From Pseudomonadota bacterium (GTDB taxonomy: Bacteria > Pseudomonadota > Gammaproteobacteria > Steroidobacterales > GCA-2729495), in the NCBI GenBank assembly GCA_963205295.1, contig CAUJIY010000165.1, positions 17,820 through 81,819 on the forward strand: a stretch of 64,000 bases of DNA. The letters are read 5' to 3'. Both the position numbers and the translations under genes were made by a program. The stretch's first letter is position 1. Every line of letters starts with the position of its first letter. A model generated the notes under the pieces. That model did no database searches, was not told the DNA's origin, and saw only the letters and a list, made by a program, of their open reading frames with translations. Shown in pieces: positions 8,499 through 17,106 of this stretch.

Positions 8499-9890
8499 TC
8501 AGGTCGGAGGCGGCGATTTCTCGAGGCTGGCCGCGAGCTGCTCCGCCAGACCGGTGTAACCGGCCGGCGTCAGCTGCAACAGCGCTTCCTTCGTGGTGCG
8601 CGGCAGGTCGAGGCCGGCGATGAAGCTGTGCAGGTCGTCGGGCCGCAGCTGGCGACCGCGGGTGAGCGCCTTGAGCCGTTCGTAGGCGTCGGCGTGGCCA
8701 AAGCGGCGCAGCACGGTCTGCACGGCCTCGCCGAGCACCTCCCAGTTGGCCTCGAGGTCGGCGGCCATGCGCACGGGATCGGCGTCGAGTTTTTCCAGTC
8801 CCGCGAGGAACGACCGGCAGGCGAGCAGGCCATGCGCCACGGCCACGCCGATGTTGCGCTGGACCGTCGAATCCGACAGGTCGCGCTGCCAGCGGGACAC
8901 CGGCAGCTTGGCCGCGAAGTGGGCGAGCAGGGCATTCGCCACGCCGAGGTTGCCTTCGGCATTCTCGAAGTCGATCGGGTTCACCTTGTGCGGCATGGTC
9001 GAAGAACCCACCTCGCCGGCGCGTTGCCGCTGGCGGAAGTAGCCGATCGAGATGTAACCCCACAGGTCCCGCGCCGCATCGATGAGCACGGTATTGAGCC
9101 GCGACAGCGCATCGAAATACTCGGCCATCCAGTCATGGGGCTCGATCTGCGTGGTGAACGGGTTCGCCTGCAGTCCCAGTGACTCGATGAAGCGTTGCGA
9201 CAGCGTGGGCCAGTCGATGCCGGGATAGGCGGCCACGTGCGCGTTGAAATTGCCGACAGCACCGTTCAGCTTGGCCAGTATCACCACCGAGCTGAGGGTC
9301 GCCAGCTGGCGCTCCAGCCGCCACGCCACGTTGGCCAGTTCCTTGCCGAGCGTGGTCGGGCTCGCCGGCTGGCCGTGGGTGCGCGACAGCATGGGCACCC
9401 CTGCGCTCTGGCGGGCCATGGCGCGCAGGCGCGCGAGCAAGGCCCGAACCGCCGGCACGATGTGCTCGTCGCGCGCGGCGCGCAGGATGAGCGCATAGGC
9501 GATGTTGTTGATGTCCTCCGACGTGCAGGCGAAGTGCACGAAAGGCCGCAGCCGCGCGAGCTCGGACCCCTCGGCGAGGCGCTCGGCGATGAAATACTCG
9601 ACAGCCTTCACGTCGTGGTTGGTGACGCGCTCGAGCGCCTTGACCCTCACGGCGTCCTGGTAGCCGAAGTTGTCGGCCAGCCGGTCGAGCCAGTCGTGGA
9701 CCACGGGGGATACCGCCGGAAAGTCGGGCAGTCCCACGTGCTTGGCGAGGTACTGCAGCCAGCGGACCTCGACCAGCACGCGCCGGCGGATGAGTCCCTG
9801 CTCGCTGAACAGTTCGCGGCACCCGTCACACTTCGACGCGTAGCGCCCGTCGAGCGGGGAAATTGCCGTCAGTGCGAACTGTTCGTCCAT
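8499..9890 (-). CDS. purB: Adenylosuccinate lyase
   Basis: Fumarase/aspartase superfamily enzyme acting twice in purine synthesis: on SAICAR, and on adenylosuccinate to give AMP, releasing fumarate each time. The N-terminus LTAISPLDGRYASK is typical of the E. coli-type PurB. Catalytic blocks are TSEDINN (123-129), SRTHGQPASPTT with His172, and the signature loop GSSTMPHKVNP (295-305). Length is 463 residues against 456 in E. coli. It is divergent from fumC, a member of the same superfamily, with about 100 bases between the starts. It is transcribed toward the DUF7931-like gene and mnmA. Confidence 0.97.
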   Translation of the reverse strand: MDEQFALTAISPLDGRYASKCDGCRELFSEQGLIRRRVLVEVRWLQYLAKHVGLPDFPAVSPVVHDWLDRLADNFGYQDAVRVKALERVTNHDVKAVEYFIAERLAEGSELARLRPFVHFACTSEDINNIAYALILRAARDEHIVPAVRALLARLRAMARQSAGVPMLSRTHGQPASPTTLGKELANVAWRLERQLATLSSVVILAKLNGAVGNFNAHVAAYPGIDWPTLSQRFIESLGLQANPFTTQIEPHDWMAEYFDALSRLNTVLIDAARDLWGYISIGYFRQRQRAGEVGSSTMPHKVNPIDFENAEGNLGVANALLAHFAAKLPVSRWQRDLSDSTVQRNIGVAVAHGLLACRSFLAGLEKLDADPVRMAADLEANWEVLGEAVQTVLRRFGHADAYERLKALTRGRQLRPDDLHSFIAGLDLPRTTKEALLQLTPAGYTGLAEQLAASLEKSPPPT

Positions 9891-9992
9891 GTCCGGCCGC
9901 AGGAAAGTCCCTATACTTTGCGGTCCGCATCATACACCAACCGTTTCCGCGACCCGGCGCCGGGCCGGGCGACGCCAGGGCTGGAGCCGGCG

Positions 9993-11381
9993 ATGGCACA
10001 ACAGGAATTCCGTACCGAACGCGACAGTCTGGGCGAGCTGCAGGTACCGCAGCGCGCCCTCTGGGGCGCACAGACGCAGCGCGCCATCGAGAACTTCCCG
10101 CTGAGCGGGCTCACCATGCCGCGCGCCTTCATCCGCGCCCTGGGCCTGATCAAGTGGGCGGCAGCCGGCGCCAATGGCGAGCTCGGCCTGCTGCCGTCGG
10201 CCACGGCGCGGGCGATCCAGGCTGCCGCGCTCGAGGTGGCCGCCGGCCGGCACGATGCGCACTTCCCGGTCGACGTGTTCCAGACCGGTTCGGGCACCAG
10301 TTCGAACATGAATGCCAACGAGGTGATCGCACGGCTCGCCAGCCGGCGCAGCAGCACCCCGGTACACCCGAACGACCACGTCAACATGGGCCAGAGCAGC
10401 AACGACGTGATCCCGACCGCGATCCACGTCGCCGCGGCCATGCTGCTCATGGAAGAGCTCCTGCCGGCCCTCGGGCGGTTGCGCGAAGTACTCGAGGCGA
10501 AGGCCACGGAAACCGACGGTATCGTCAAGACCGGCCGTACACACCTCATGGACGCGATGCCGATCCGCCTCGGCCAGGAAATCTCGGGTTGGGCGGCGCA
10601 GGTTACGCAGGCGCAGGAGCGCCTCGGCGAGTGTCTCGGCCGGCTCGCGCGCCTCGCCCAGGGCGGCACCGCCGTCGGCACGGGCATCAACACCCATCCG
10701 CGCTTCGGCGCCAAGGTTGCGGTGCTGCTCGGCGAGCACACCGGCGTGGCTTTCGCACCGGCCGACAACCCGTTTGCTGCGCTGAGCAGCCCGGACACGG
10801 CGGTGGAGTTGTCCGGCCAGCTGCGGGGACTCGCCGTGTCACTGCTGAAGATTGCCAACGACCTGCGCTGGATGAACAGCGGACCGCTGGCCGGCCTGGG
10901 TGAAATCCGCCTGCCGGCCCTGCAGCCGGGCAGCAGCATCATGCCGGGCAAGGTCAATCCCGTGATACCCGAGGCCGTGGCCATGCTGGCCGCGCAGGTC
11001 ATCGGCAACGACGCCGCCATCACGGTGGCCGGCCAGTCGGGAAATTTCCAGCTCAACGTCATGTTGCCGTTGATCGCCTACGACCTGCTGCAGAGCCTGA
11101 CCTTGCTCGCCAACGGCGCCCGCGTGCTGGCGGACAAGGCCGTCGCCGGCATGGAGGTCGAGCATGAGCGCCTCGCTGCGGTGCTCGACCGTAATCCGAT
11201 GCTGGTCACGGCCATGACGCCCGTGATCGGCTACGAGAAAGGTGCGGCGATAGCGCGCAAGGCTTACCAGCAGGGCAGGCCGATCCGTGAGGTTGCACGC
11301 GAGGAGACGGATCTCACGGAGGCGGAACTCGACCGCCTGCTCGATGCACTCGACCTGACCCGCGGCGGCATCAAGGGTTGA
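9993..11381 (+). CDS. fumC: Fumarate hydratase class II
   Basis: Oxygen-stable, iron-free fumarase of the TCA cycle, 462 residues (E. coli FumC 467). Family blocks seen: FQTGSGTSSNMNANEV (96-111), HPNDHVNMGQSSNDVIPTA, GRTHLMDAMPIRLG and the signature GSSIMPGKVNP. The C-terminal domain ends ETDLTEAELDRLLD. ATG 9993 was chosen because GGAG lies 6 bases upstream and the protein then begins in register with the family. Upstream, a TATACT (9912-9917) could serve as a -10 element, but no good -35 is visible. Confidence 0.97.
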   Translation: MAQQEFRTERDSLGELQVPQRALWGAQTQRAIENFPLSGLTMPRAFIRALGLIKWAAAGANGELGLLPSATARAIQAAALEVAAGRHDAHFPVDVFQTGSGTSSNMNANEVIARLASRRSSTPVHPNDHVNMGQSSNDVIPTAIHVAAAMLLMEELLPALGRLREVLEAKATETDGIVKTGRTHLMDAMPIRLGQEISGWAAQVTQAQERLGECLGRLARLAQGGTAVGTGINTHPRFGAKVAVLLGEHTGVAFAPADNPFAALSSPDTAVELSGQLRGLAVSLLKIANDLRWMNSGPLAGLGEIRLPALQPGSSIMPGKVNPVIPEAVAMLAAQVIGNDAAITVAGQSGNFQLNVMLPLIAYDLLQSLTLLANGARVLADKAVAGMEVEHERLAAVLDRNPMLVTAMTPVIGYEKGAAIARKAYQQGRPIREVAREETDLTEAELDRLLDALDLTRGGIKG

Positions 11382-11388
11382 AGGCGGC

Positions 11389-11988
11389 GTGCGCCGGCAG
11401 ATCATCGCCCGTTTGCGCGGTACGAGCCCGGCGCGTGATCCGGAAGGCGTGGTGCGAGCGGCGCTGCCGCCTGGCGCGGACGCACTGTTCGCCGGGCCAC
11501 TGACGCCGGCGGCGGTGCTGGTCCCCCTGGTGGCGCGGTCGGGCGGCGACACCGTGGTCCTCACGCGGCGGGCCGATCACCTCACCGATCACCCCGGCCA
11601 GATCAGCCTGCCCGGCGGACGCCTCGACCCGCAGGACGCGGGGCCCCTGGCGGCAGCCCTGCGTGAGTTCCGGGAAGAACTCGGGGCCCAGCCGCCGCAT
11701 GTCGACGTGGCCGGTTTCCTGCCGCCGCAGGCAGTCGTCACCGGCTTCATCGTGACACCGGTGGTGGGGTTCATCAGCGCCGAGGCGAGTTTCCGCCCGG
11801 ATCCGGTCGAGGTAGCCGAGGTCTTCGAGGTGCCGCTCGCTTTCCTGCTCGATCCTGCCCAGGCGCGCACCAGCACACGCGAGATTCGCGGTATCCGCCT
11901 GCCGATGGTGGAGTTCCACTTCGGCGAACGGCGCATCTGGGGTGCTACGGCCCAGATATTATTATCATTAGTTAAAACAATATCATAG
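11389..11988 (+). CDS. Nudix hydrolase, CoA pyrophosphatase type (NudL/YeaB-like)
   Basis: A 199-residue Nudix protein of the kind that cleaves coenzyme A or acyl-CoA to phosphopantetheine and 3',5'-ADP. The Nudix box is GGRLDPQDAGPLAAALREFREELG (residues 76 to 99). It is preceded by HLTDHPGQISLPGG, the NuCoA-type region. It starts with GTG 7 bases after fumC. The last ten sense codons (11956-11985) are all AT-rich (ATA, TTA, TTA, TCA, TTA, GTT, AAA, ACA, ATA, TCA), unlike the rest of this GC-rich gene. The stop lies 12 bases before mazG. Confidence 0.85.
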   Translation: MRRQIIARLRGTSPARDPEGVVRAALPPGADALFAGPLTPAAVLVPLVARSGGDTVVLTRRADHLTDHPGQISLPGGRLDPQDAGPLAAALREFREELGAQPPHVDVAGFLPPQAVVTGFIVTPVVGFISAEASFRPDPVEVAEVFEVPLAFLLDPAQARTSTREIRGIRLPMVEFHFGERRIWGATAQILLSLVKTIS

Positions 11989-12000
11989 AAGATTTATTTC

Positions 12001-12792
12001 ATGCATGAAGTCAATAGGCTGCTGGAGATCATGGCGGCACTGCGCGATCCGCGCACGGGCTGTCCCTGGGACCGCGAACAGGATTTTGCGTCGATCGCGC
12101 CGTACACCATCGAGGAAGCCTACGAAGTAGCCGACGCCATCGACCGTCATGACCTCGACGCGCTGCGCGAGGAACTCGGCGACCTGCTGCTGCAGGTGGT
12201 CTTCCATGCACGGATGGCCGAGGAGGCCGGGCAGTTCGCCTTCCGCGATGTCGCCACCGCAATCACCGACAAACTCGTGCGCCGCCATCCGCATGTCTTC
12301 GGCACGGCGCGGGTCGCGACCGCCACCGAGCAGCGCGCGGCCTGGGAGACGCTCAAGGCCGCCGAGCAGGGTCGCGAGCCGGGCGGAGAACAGCGGGTTC
12401 TCGCCGGTGTGGCCCATGCGCTGCCGGCTCTTTCCCGGGCCGCCAAGCTTGGCCGTCGCGCGGCGGCGGTCGGCTTCGACTGGACCAGCTTCGCCGGCGT
12501 CCTCGCCAAGGTTCGCGAGGAACTGACCGAGGTCGAAAGCGCCGAGGAGCAAGGATCCGCTACACTCGCCGAGGAGATCGGCGATCTCCTGTTCAGCGTC
12601 GTCAATCTCGCGCGACGGGCCAACGTCGACCCCGAAGAAGCGCTGCGCCTCGGCAACGCGAAGTTCGAGCGCCGCTTCGACGCGGTCGAGCGCAGCGTCC
12701 GTTCGAGCGGCAGGCGCTGGGAGAGTTTCAGTGCCGAGGAACTCGACGCGTTCTGGCAGCAGGCGAAGGCCGCCGCGCGCCGGGGCGCCTGA
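12001..12792 (+). CDS. mazG: Nucleoside triphosphate pyrophosphohydrolase
   Basis: Hydrolyses NTPs and dNTPs to the monophosphate, as a house-cleaning enzyme and modulator of starvation responses. The protein begins at the standard position (LLEIMAALRDPRTGCPWDREQ) and has two MazG domains. The first has EEAYEVADAI and REELGDLLLQVVFHA; the second, near residue 170, has REELTEVESAE and EEIGDLLFSVVNLARR. Glu/Asp residues of these helices bind magnesium. The length of 263 residues matches E. coli MazG. It lies 12 bases after the Nudix hydrolase, another nucleotide-sanitising enzyme. Confidence 0.95.
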   Translation: MHEVNRLLEIMAALRDPRTGCPWDREQDFASIAPYTIEEAYEVADAIDRHDLDALREELGDLLLQVVFHARMAEEAGQFAFRDVATAITDKLVRRHPHVFGTARVATATEQRAAWETLKAAEQGREPGGEQRVLAGVAHALPALSRAAKLGRRAAAVGFDWTSFAGVLAKVREELTEVESAEEQGSATLAEEIGDLLFSVVNLARRANVDPEEALRLGNAKFERRFDAVERSVRSSGRRWESFSAEELDAFWQQAKAAARRGA

Positions 12793-12815
12793 ACACGCCG
12801 GCAGGCACCTGGTGC

Positions 12816-13577
12816 CTACGGGCCGGTACGCACGCCGCCCGTTTGCCCCAGGAGGCCCTGCAACAGGTCGAGTGGCACCGGGAACACGATCGTATTCGTG
12901 CGGTCCTTGGCGATCTCGGTCAGCGTCTGCAGATAGCGCAGCTGCAATGCCTGCGGCTGTGAGGCCAGCATCTGCGCGGCCTGTGCCAGCATCTCCGAGG
13001 CCTGCTTCTCGCCCTCGGCGTGGATGATCTTGGCGCGGCGTGCGCGCTCGGCCTCTGCCTGGGCGGCGATGGCCCGCACCATCGTTTCGTTGAGATCGAT
13101 GTGCTTGATCTCGACGTTGGACACCTTGATACCCCAGGCGTCGGTCTGCCGGTCGAGGATCTTCTGGATGTCGGCATTCATCTTGTCGCGCTCGGCGAGC
13201 ATTTCGTCGAGTTCGTGCTGGCCGAGCACGGAACGCAGGGTCGTCTGCGCCAGCTGGCTGGTGGCTTCGAACACGTTGACCACCTGGATCACGGCTTTCT
13301 CCGGGTCGACGATGCGGAAGTAGACCACCGCGTTCACCTTGACCGAGACGTTGTCGCGCGAGATGACGTCCTGGCTCGGCACGTCGAGCACGATCACGCG
13401 CAGGTCGACCCGCACGATCTGCTGCACGGCCGGGATCACGATGATCAGGCCCGGACCCTTGACGCCGGTGAAGCGGCCAAGCGTGAACGTCACGGCGCGT
13501 TCGTATTCCTTGAGCACCTTGATGCTGCTCGCGAGCAGCATCAGCAGGAGGACGGCGGGTACGATCAGGAACGGCAT
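12816..13577 (-). CDS. Slipin family protein (stomatin/SPFH)
   Basis: A 253-residue membrane protein with an N-terminal hydrophobic segment (about 1-17) and a Band 7/SPFH domain starting [22 protein letters not shown] predicted coiled coil rich in Ala and Glu follows ([27 protein letters not shown]). Such slipins form membrane oligomers. Their usual partner is an NfeD-type protease, whose gene here lies just upstream in the same direction (stop 33 bases before this ATG). In archaea the NfeD partner cleaves the slipin C-terminus. The C-terminal [13 protein letters not shown] is the conserved tail. Role in membrane organisation is inferred from the family. Confidence 0.9.
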   Translation of the reverse strand: MPFLIVPAVLLLMLLASSIKVLKEYERAVTFTLGRFTGVKGPGLIIVIPAVQQIVRVDLRVIVLDVPSQDVISRDNVSVKVNAVVYFRIVDPEKAVIQVVNVFEATSQLAQTTLRSVLGQHELDEMLAERDKMNADIQKILDRQTDAWGIKVSNVEIKHIDLNETMVRAIAAQAEAERARRAKIIHAEGEKQASEMLAQAAQMLASQPQALQLRYLQTLTEIAKDRTNTIVFPVPLDLLQGLLGQTGGVRTGP

Positions 13578-13610
13578 CGGCGCATCTCCGTGTGGGGACA
13601 GGGCGGCGGG

Positions 13611-15014
13611 CTACCGGGGCCCGCCGAGGGGCGACACGTCGAGGACGAGGCCTTCGATCCGGTGGATGCGCAGCCGCTCGCCCTTGTGCACCGGGCTGCG
13701 CGCGGTCGCATTCCAGATCTCGCCGCGTACCATCACTGTGCCATCGTGTTCGAAGTCGTCGTTGGCGATGGCGATCTCATCGAGCATCGCCTCGCGGCCG
13801 CTCACGACCGGGCGGCGATGCGCCCGCATCGCCACGCCCATCAGCACCAGCAGGCCGACGCCTGCGAGTGCGCCGATGCCGCCGATCAGCGGACGGGAAA
13901 CCACCATGCCCGGTACGTCGGTGTCGAGCAGCATGATCGACCCGAACGCGAAGGCGACGATGCCACCGATGCCGAGCGCACCGAAGCTCGGGACGAACAC
14001 CTCGGCGATCAGCAGCATGACGCCTAGCAGGATCAGGCCGAGCCCGGCGTAATTCACCGGCAGCACCTGAAACGCGAACAGCGCCAGCAGCAGGCAGATG
14101 GCACCTACCACGCCGGGCAGTACGGCGCCCGGGTTGTAACCCTCGAAGATCAGCCCGTAGATGCCGATCAGCAGCAGGAAATACGCCACGCTGGGATCGG
14201 TGACCGTCGCCAGCAGCCGCGTGCGCCAGTCCGGCTCGTAGCGCTCGATGACCAGCGCGGGGATGTCGAGGGTCAGCGTCTCGTCCTGCAGACGCACGCT
14301 GCGGCCCTGCGCCTGGCGCAGCAGGTCGGCGACGTCGACCGCGATGAAATCGACGACGCCCTCGGCTACCGCCTGTTCGGCAGTCAGGCTGACCGCCTCA
14401 CGCACGGCCCGCTCGGCCCAGTCCGCATTACGCCCGCGCAGGGCAGCCAGGCCCCGGATGTAGGCGACGGCATCGTTGACCGCCTTGCGTTCCATGGCCG
14501 TGCCGGCCGCCGGTGGGCGGGAGTCCGGCCCGGCCGGCGGTTGCGGCGTGTCGGCGGGCCGCGGTTGTTCCGGAGCCTCGCCGCCGCCGATCTGCACCGG
14601 CGTCGCCGCCCCGAGGTTGGTCGCCGGGGACATGACCGCGAGATGGCTCGCGTAGAGGATGTAGGTGCCGGCGCTCGCCGCCCGCGATCCTTTCGGTGTT
14701 ACGTAGGTCGCCACCGGCACGGGCGAGGCGAGGATGGCCTTGTTGATATCGCGCATGGCGGCATCGAGCCCGCCCGGCGTATCCATTTCGATGATCACGA
14801 GGCGGGCACCCTGGTCAGCCGCCTGTTGCAGCCCGCGCACGACATAGTCACTGGTGGCCGGACCGATGGCGCCACGGATCTCCAGCAGGAGCGCGGCCGC
14901 CTGAGCGCCTTCTTTCCCGGGCGTGGCGGGGGATCCGGCGGTCGCCAGGGCCCAGAAACCCAGCAGTGCCACGCAGCACCAGCGCGTCGGGAAAGCTGCC
15001 AACCGGGCGTGCAT
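13611..15014 (-). CDS. NfeD-type membrane-bound ClpP-class serine protease
   Basis: A 467-residue protein with a signal peptide (residues about 1-27), a ClpP-like protease domain, four or so membrane segments (about 275-390) and a C-terminal OB-fold NfeD domain (ending RLRIHRIEGLVLDVSP). The protease blocks are IIEMDTPGGLDAAMRDI, the catalytic Ser114 in SRAASAGTYI, and Lys177 in MERKAVND, forming a Ser/Lys dyad as in archaeal homologues. A Pro-rich insert lies between them at about 143-171. It pairs with the slipin downstream. It is divergent from the class II DAHP synthase gene with 66 bases between the starts. Confidence 0.92.
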   Translation of the reverse strand: MHARLAAFPTRWCCVALLGFWALATAGSPATPGKEGAQAAALLLEIRGAIGPATSDYVVRGLQQAADQGARLVIIEMDTPGGLDAAMRDINKAILASPVPVATYVTPKGSRAASAGTYILYASHLAVMSPATNLGAATPVQIGGGEAPEQPRPADTPQPPAGPDSRPPAAGTAMERKAVNDAVAYIRGLAALRGRNADWAERAVREAVSLTAEQAVAEGVVDFIAVDVADLLRQAQGRSVRLQDETLTLDIPALVIERYEPDWRTRLLATVTDPSVAYFLLLIGIYGLIFEGYNPGAVLPGVVGAICLLLALFAFQVLPVNYAGLGLILLGVMLLIAEVFVPSFGALGIGGIVAFAFGSIMLLDTDVPGMVVSRPLIGGIGALAGVGLLVLMGVAMRAHRRPVVSGREAMLDEIAIANDDFEHDGTVMVRGEIWNATARSPVHKGERLRIHRIEGLVLDVSPLGGPR

Positions 15015-15068
15015 GACGATGGATCATAGCAGGGGCATGACCGGACCGCGGTGCGCCGCCCGAGCCGC

Positions 15069-15074
15069 TAGAAT
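15069..15074 (+). promoter_or_regulatory. Predicted -10 element for the DAHP synthase gene (leaderless)
   Basis: TAGAAT is followed by 6 bases (GACAGC) and then the ATG at 15081. The usual 7-base distance places transcription initiation on the A of the start codon, and no ribosome-binding site precedes it. No convincing -35 is visible. The same spacing is seen before mnmA. Motif match only. Confidence 0.4.
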
Positions 15075-15080
15075 GACAGC

Positions 15081-16442
15081 ATGGACACCGCACGAGACCA
15101 TCCCGAACCCTGGCAGCCGGAGAGCTGGCAGTCGCGGATCGCAACGCAGATCCCGGCCTATGGCGACGCGGCACGCCTGCGGGCCGTGCTGCAGGATCTC
15201 GCGCGCCTGCCGCCGCTGGTCACCAGCTGGGAGATCGAAGCGCTGAAGGAACAGATCGCCGCCGCCCAGCAGGGGCGGGCCTTCGTCCTGCAGGGCGGCG
15301 ACTGTGCCGAGACCTTCGACGACTGCACCTCCGACAGCATCGTCCAGAAGCTGAAGATCCTGCTGCAGATGAGCGTCGTGATCATCGCCGGCCTGAAGCG
15401 GCCGGTGGTGCGCGTCGGGCGCATGGCCGGGCAGTACGCCAAGCCGCGTTCGGAGGATCGCGAGAGCCGTGACGGCCAGGAGCTGCCGAGCTACCGGGGC
15501 GACCTCGTCAACCGCAGCCCCTTCACGCCGGCAGACCGGGAACCGGATCCGACGCTGATGCTGCGGGGCTACGAACGCGCGGCGCTGACGCTGAACTTCG
15601 TGCGTTCGCTGATCGACGGTGGCTTTGCCGATCTGCACCATCCGGAGAACTGGGACCTCGCCTGGGTGTCCCATTCGCCGCTCGCCGACCGCTACCGCGA
15701 CGTGGTACGCAAGGTGGCCGACGGACTCGACTTCTTCGAATCGCTCACCGGCTCGAAGATCCACGAGGCGCGACGCGTCGATTTCTTCGCCTCGCACGAA
15801 GGTCTCAATCTCTACTACGAACAGGCCCAGGCACGTTTCCTGAAGCATCGTTCGCGCTGGTACGACCTGACCACCCACTATCCCTGGATCGGCGCCCGCA
15901 CCTGCACCCCGGACAGCGCCCACGTCGAGTTCTTCCGCGGAGTCGCCAATCCCATCGGCATCAAGATCGGGCCGGGGACCACGCCGGCCGCCTTGCGCGC
16001 CTTGCTGGCGCGGCTCAATCCGCGCAACGAGCCAGGTCGTCTCACGCTCATCCACCGGCTCGGTTCGACAAGGATCGAGGAGAAGCTGCCCGAGTTCATC
16101 GAGACCGTACGCCAGGCCGGATCACTGGTTCTGTGGATGTGCGACCCGATGCACGGCAACACCGAAGTGACCCAGTCCGGGTTGAAGACGCGACGCTTCG
16201 ACCGCATCCTCGCCGAACTCGAAGCAGCCACGCGAATCCACGCCGCACAGGGTACCCACCTCGGCGGCGTCCACCTCGAACTCACCGGCGAGCACGTGAC
16301 CGAATGTGTCGGCGGTGCCCGTGGCCTCACCGAGAATGACCTGCACTCGGCCTATCGCACCCAGGTCGATCCGCGCCTGAACTACGAGCAGGCGATGGAG
16401 ATCGCCATGCGCATCGCCGACCGGGGCAGTCATGGTGCCTGA
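15081..16442 (+). CDS. 3-deoxy-7-phosphoheptulonate synthase, class II
   Basis: First enzyme of the shikimate pathway, joining phosphoenolpyruvate and erythrose 4-phosphate. It belongs to the class II (plant/Mycobacterium) family, not the AroF/G/H family of E. coli. It begins with WQPESWQSR. Family blocks follow: FVLQGGDCAETFDDC (metal-binding cysteine), RVGRMAGQYAKPRSE, LPSYRGDLVN, the SHEGLNLYYEQA block, GIKIGPGTTP, WMCDPMHGNT and GVHLELTGEHVTECVGG. Length is 453 residues. The predicted promoter implies a leaderless transcript. The end overlaps the uracil-DNA glycosylase start by 11 bases, so this aromatic biosynthesis gene probably heads a transcript with DNA repair genes. Confidence 0.95.
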   Translation: MDTARDHPEPWQPESWQSRIATQIPAYGDAARLRAVLQDLARLPPLVTSWEIEALKEQIAAAQQGRAFVLQGGDCAETFDDCTSDSIVQKLKILLQMSVVIIAGLKRPVVRVGRMAGQYAKPRSEDRESRDGQELPSYRGDLVNRSPFTPADREPDPTLMLRGYERAALTLNFVRSLIDGGFADLHHPENWDLAWVSHSPLADRYRDVVRKVADGLDFFESLTGSKIHEARRVDFFASHEGLNLYYEQAQARFLKHRSRWYDLTTHYPWIGARTCTPDSAHVEFFRGVANPIGIKIGPGTTPAALRALLARLNPRNEPGRLTLIHRLGSTRIEEKLPEFIETVRQAGSLVLWMCDPMHGNTEVTQSGLKTRRFDRILAELEAATRIHAAQGTHLGGVHLELTGEHVTECVGGARGLTENDLHSAYRTQVDPRLNYEQAMEIAMRIADRGSHGA

Positions 16443-17106
16443 CGGCGGCGTTGCTGCCGCCACCGGCACCTTCTCGAGCGACTGCCGGCGCTGCCCGCGC
16501 CTCGCCGCATTCCTCGCCGCGCATCGTCGCGAGTATCCGCAGCACTATGGCCGCCCGGTGCCGTCCTTCGGCCCGTCGCAACAGCGCCTGCTGCTGGTGG
16601 GACTGGCGCCCGGGCTGCACGGCGCCAACGCCACGGGGCGGCCGTTCACCGGCGACTTCGCCGGCCGGCTGCTCTACGCCACGCTGCACCGCTACGGCTT
16701 CGCGAGCCGGCCGCAGAGCGTTGCCGTCGACGATGGGCTCGAGCTGTTCGACTGCCGCATCACCAATGCCGTGCGCTGCGTGCCGCCGCAGAATCGGCCC
16801 ACACCCGCCGAGGTACGCAGCTGCAACGCCTACCTGTGTGAAGAACTCGCGGCCGTACCGGCGGGCGGCGTGGTACTGGCCCTGGGCGCCATCGCCCACG
16901 CGGCGGTCCTGCGTGCCCTCGGGCTGCGCCAGGCTGCGTACCGCTTCGCCCATGGCGCCGTGCATGCCGCCACTCCCACGCTGACGCTCGTCGACAGCTA
17001 TCACTGCAGCCGCTACAACACCCAGACCGGGCGGCTCACGGCAGGGATGTTCGCCGAGGTATTCGCCCGCATCCGTGAACTCCCGGGCCTGCGCGACGCA
17101 CCGTGA
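16432..17106 (+). CDS. Uracil-DNA glycosylase, family 5 (UdgB-type)
   Basis: Removes uracil and other deaminated bases from DNA. It carries the iron-sulfur cysteines Cys18, Cys21, Cys116 and Cys131 shared by family 4 and 5 enzymes. Motif A (GLAPGLHGANATGRPFTGD, starting at residue 57) lacks the catalytic Asp/Glu of family 4, as in family 5. The C-terminal motif is DSYHCSRYNTQTGRLT with His191, where a proline is more common in the position of the Cys. Length is 224 residues. It overlaps the preceding gene by 11 bases and the following uvrC by 4 bases, giving a translationally coupled repair cassette. Confidence 0.87.
   Translation: MVPDGGVAAATGTFSSDCRRCPRLAAFLAAHRREYPQHYGRPVPSFGPSQQRLLLVGLAPGLHGANATGRPFTGDFAGRLLYATLHRYGFASRPQSVAVDDGLELFDCRITNAVRCVPPQNRPTPAEVRSCNAYLCEELAAVPAGGVVLALGAIAHAAVLRALGLRQAAYRFAHGAVHAATPTLTLVDSYHCSRYNTQTGRLTAGMFAEVFARIRELPGLRDAP

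Noticed and set aside
9195..9992. Long upstream extension of the fumC frame
   Set aside because: It is antisense to purB and the FumC family starts at 9993 with a proper GGAG site.
8499..11381. purB and fumC as a recent duplication
   Set aside because: They share the fumarase/aspartase signature loop (MPHKVNP/MPGKVNP), but this is ancient superfamily similarity; the proteins otherwise differ.
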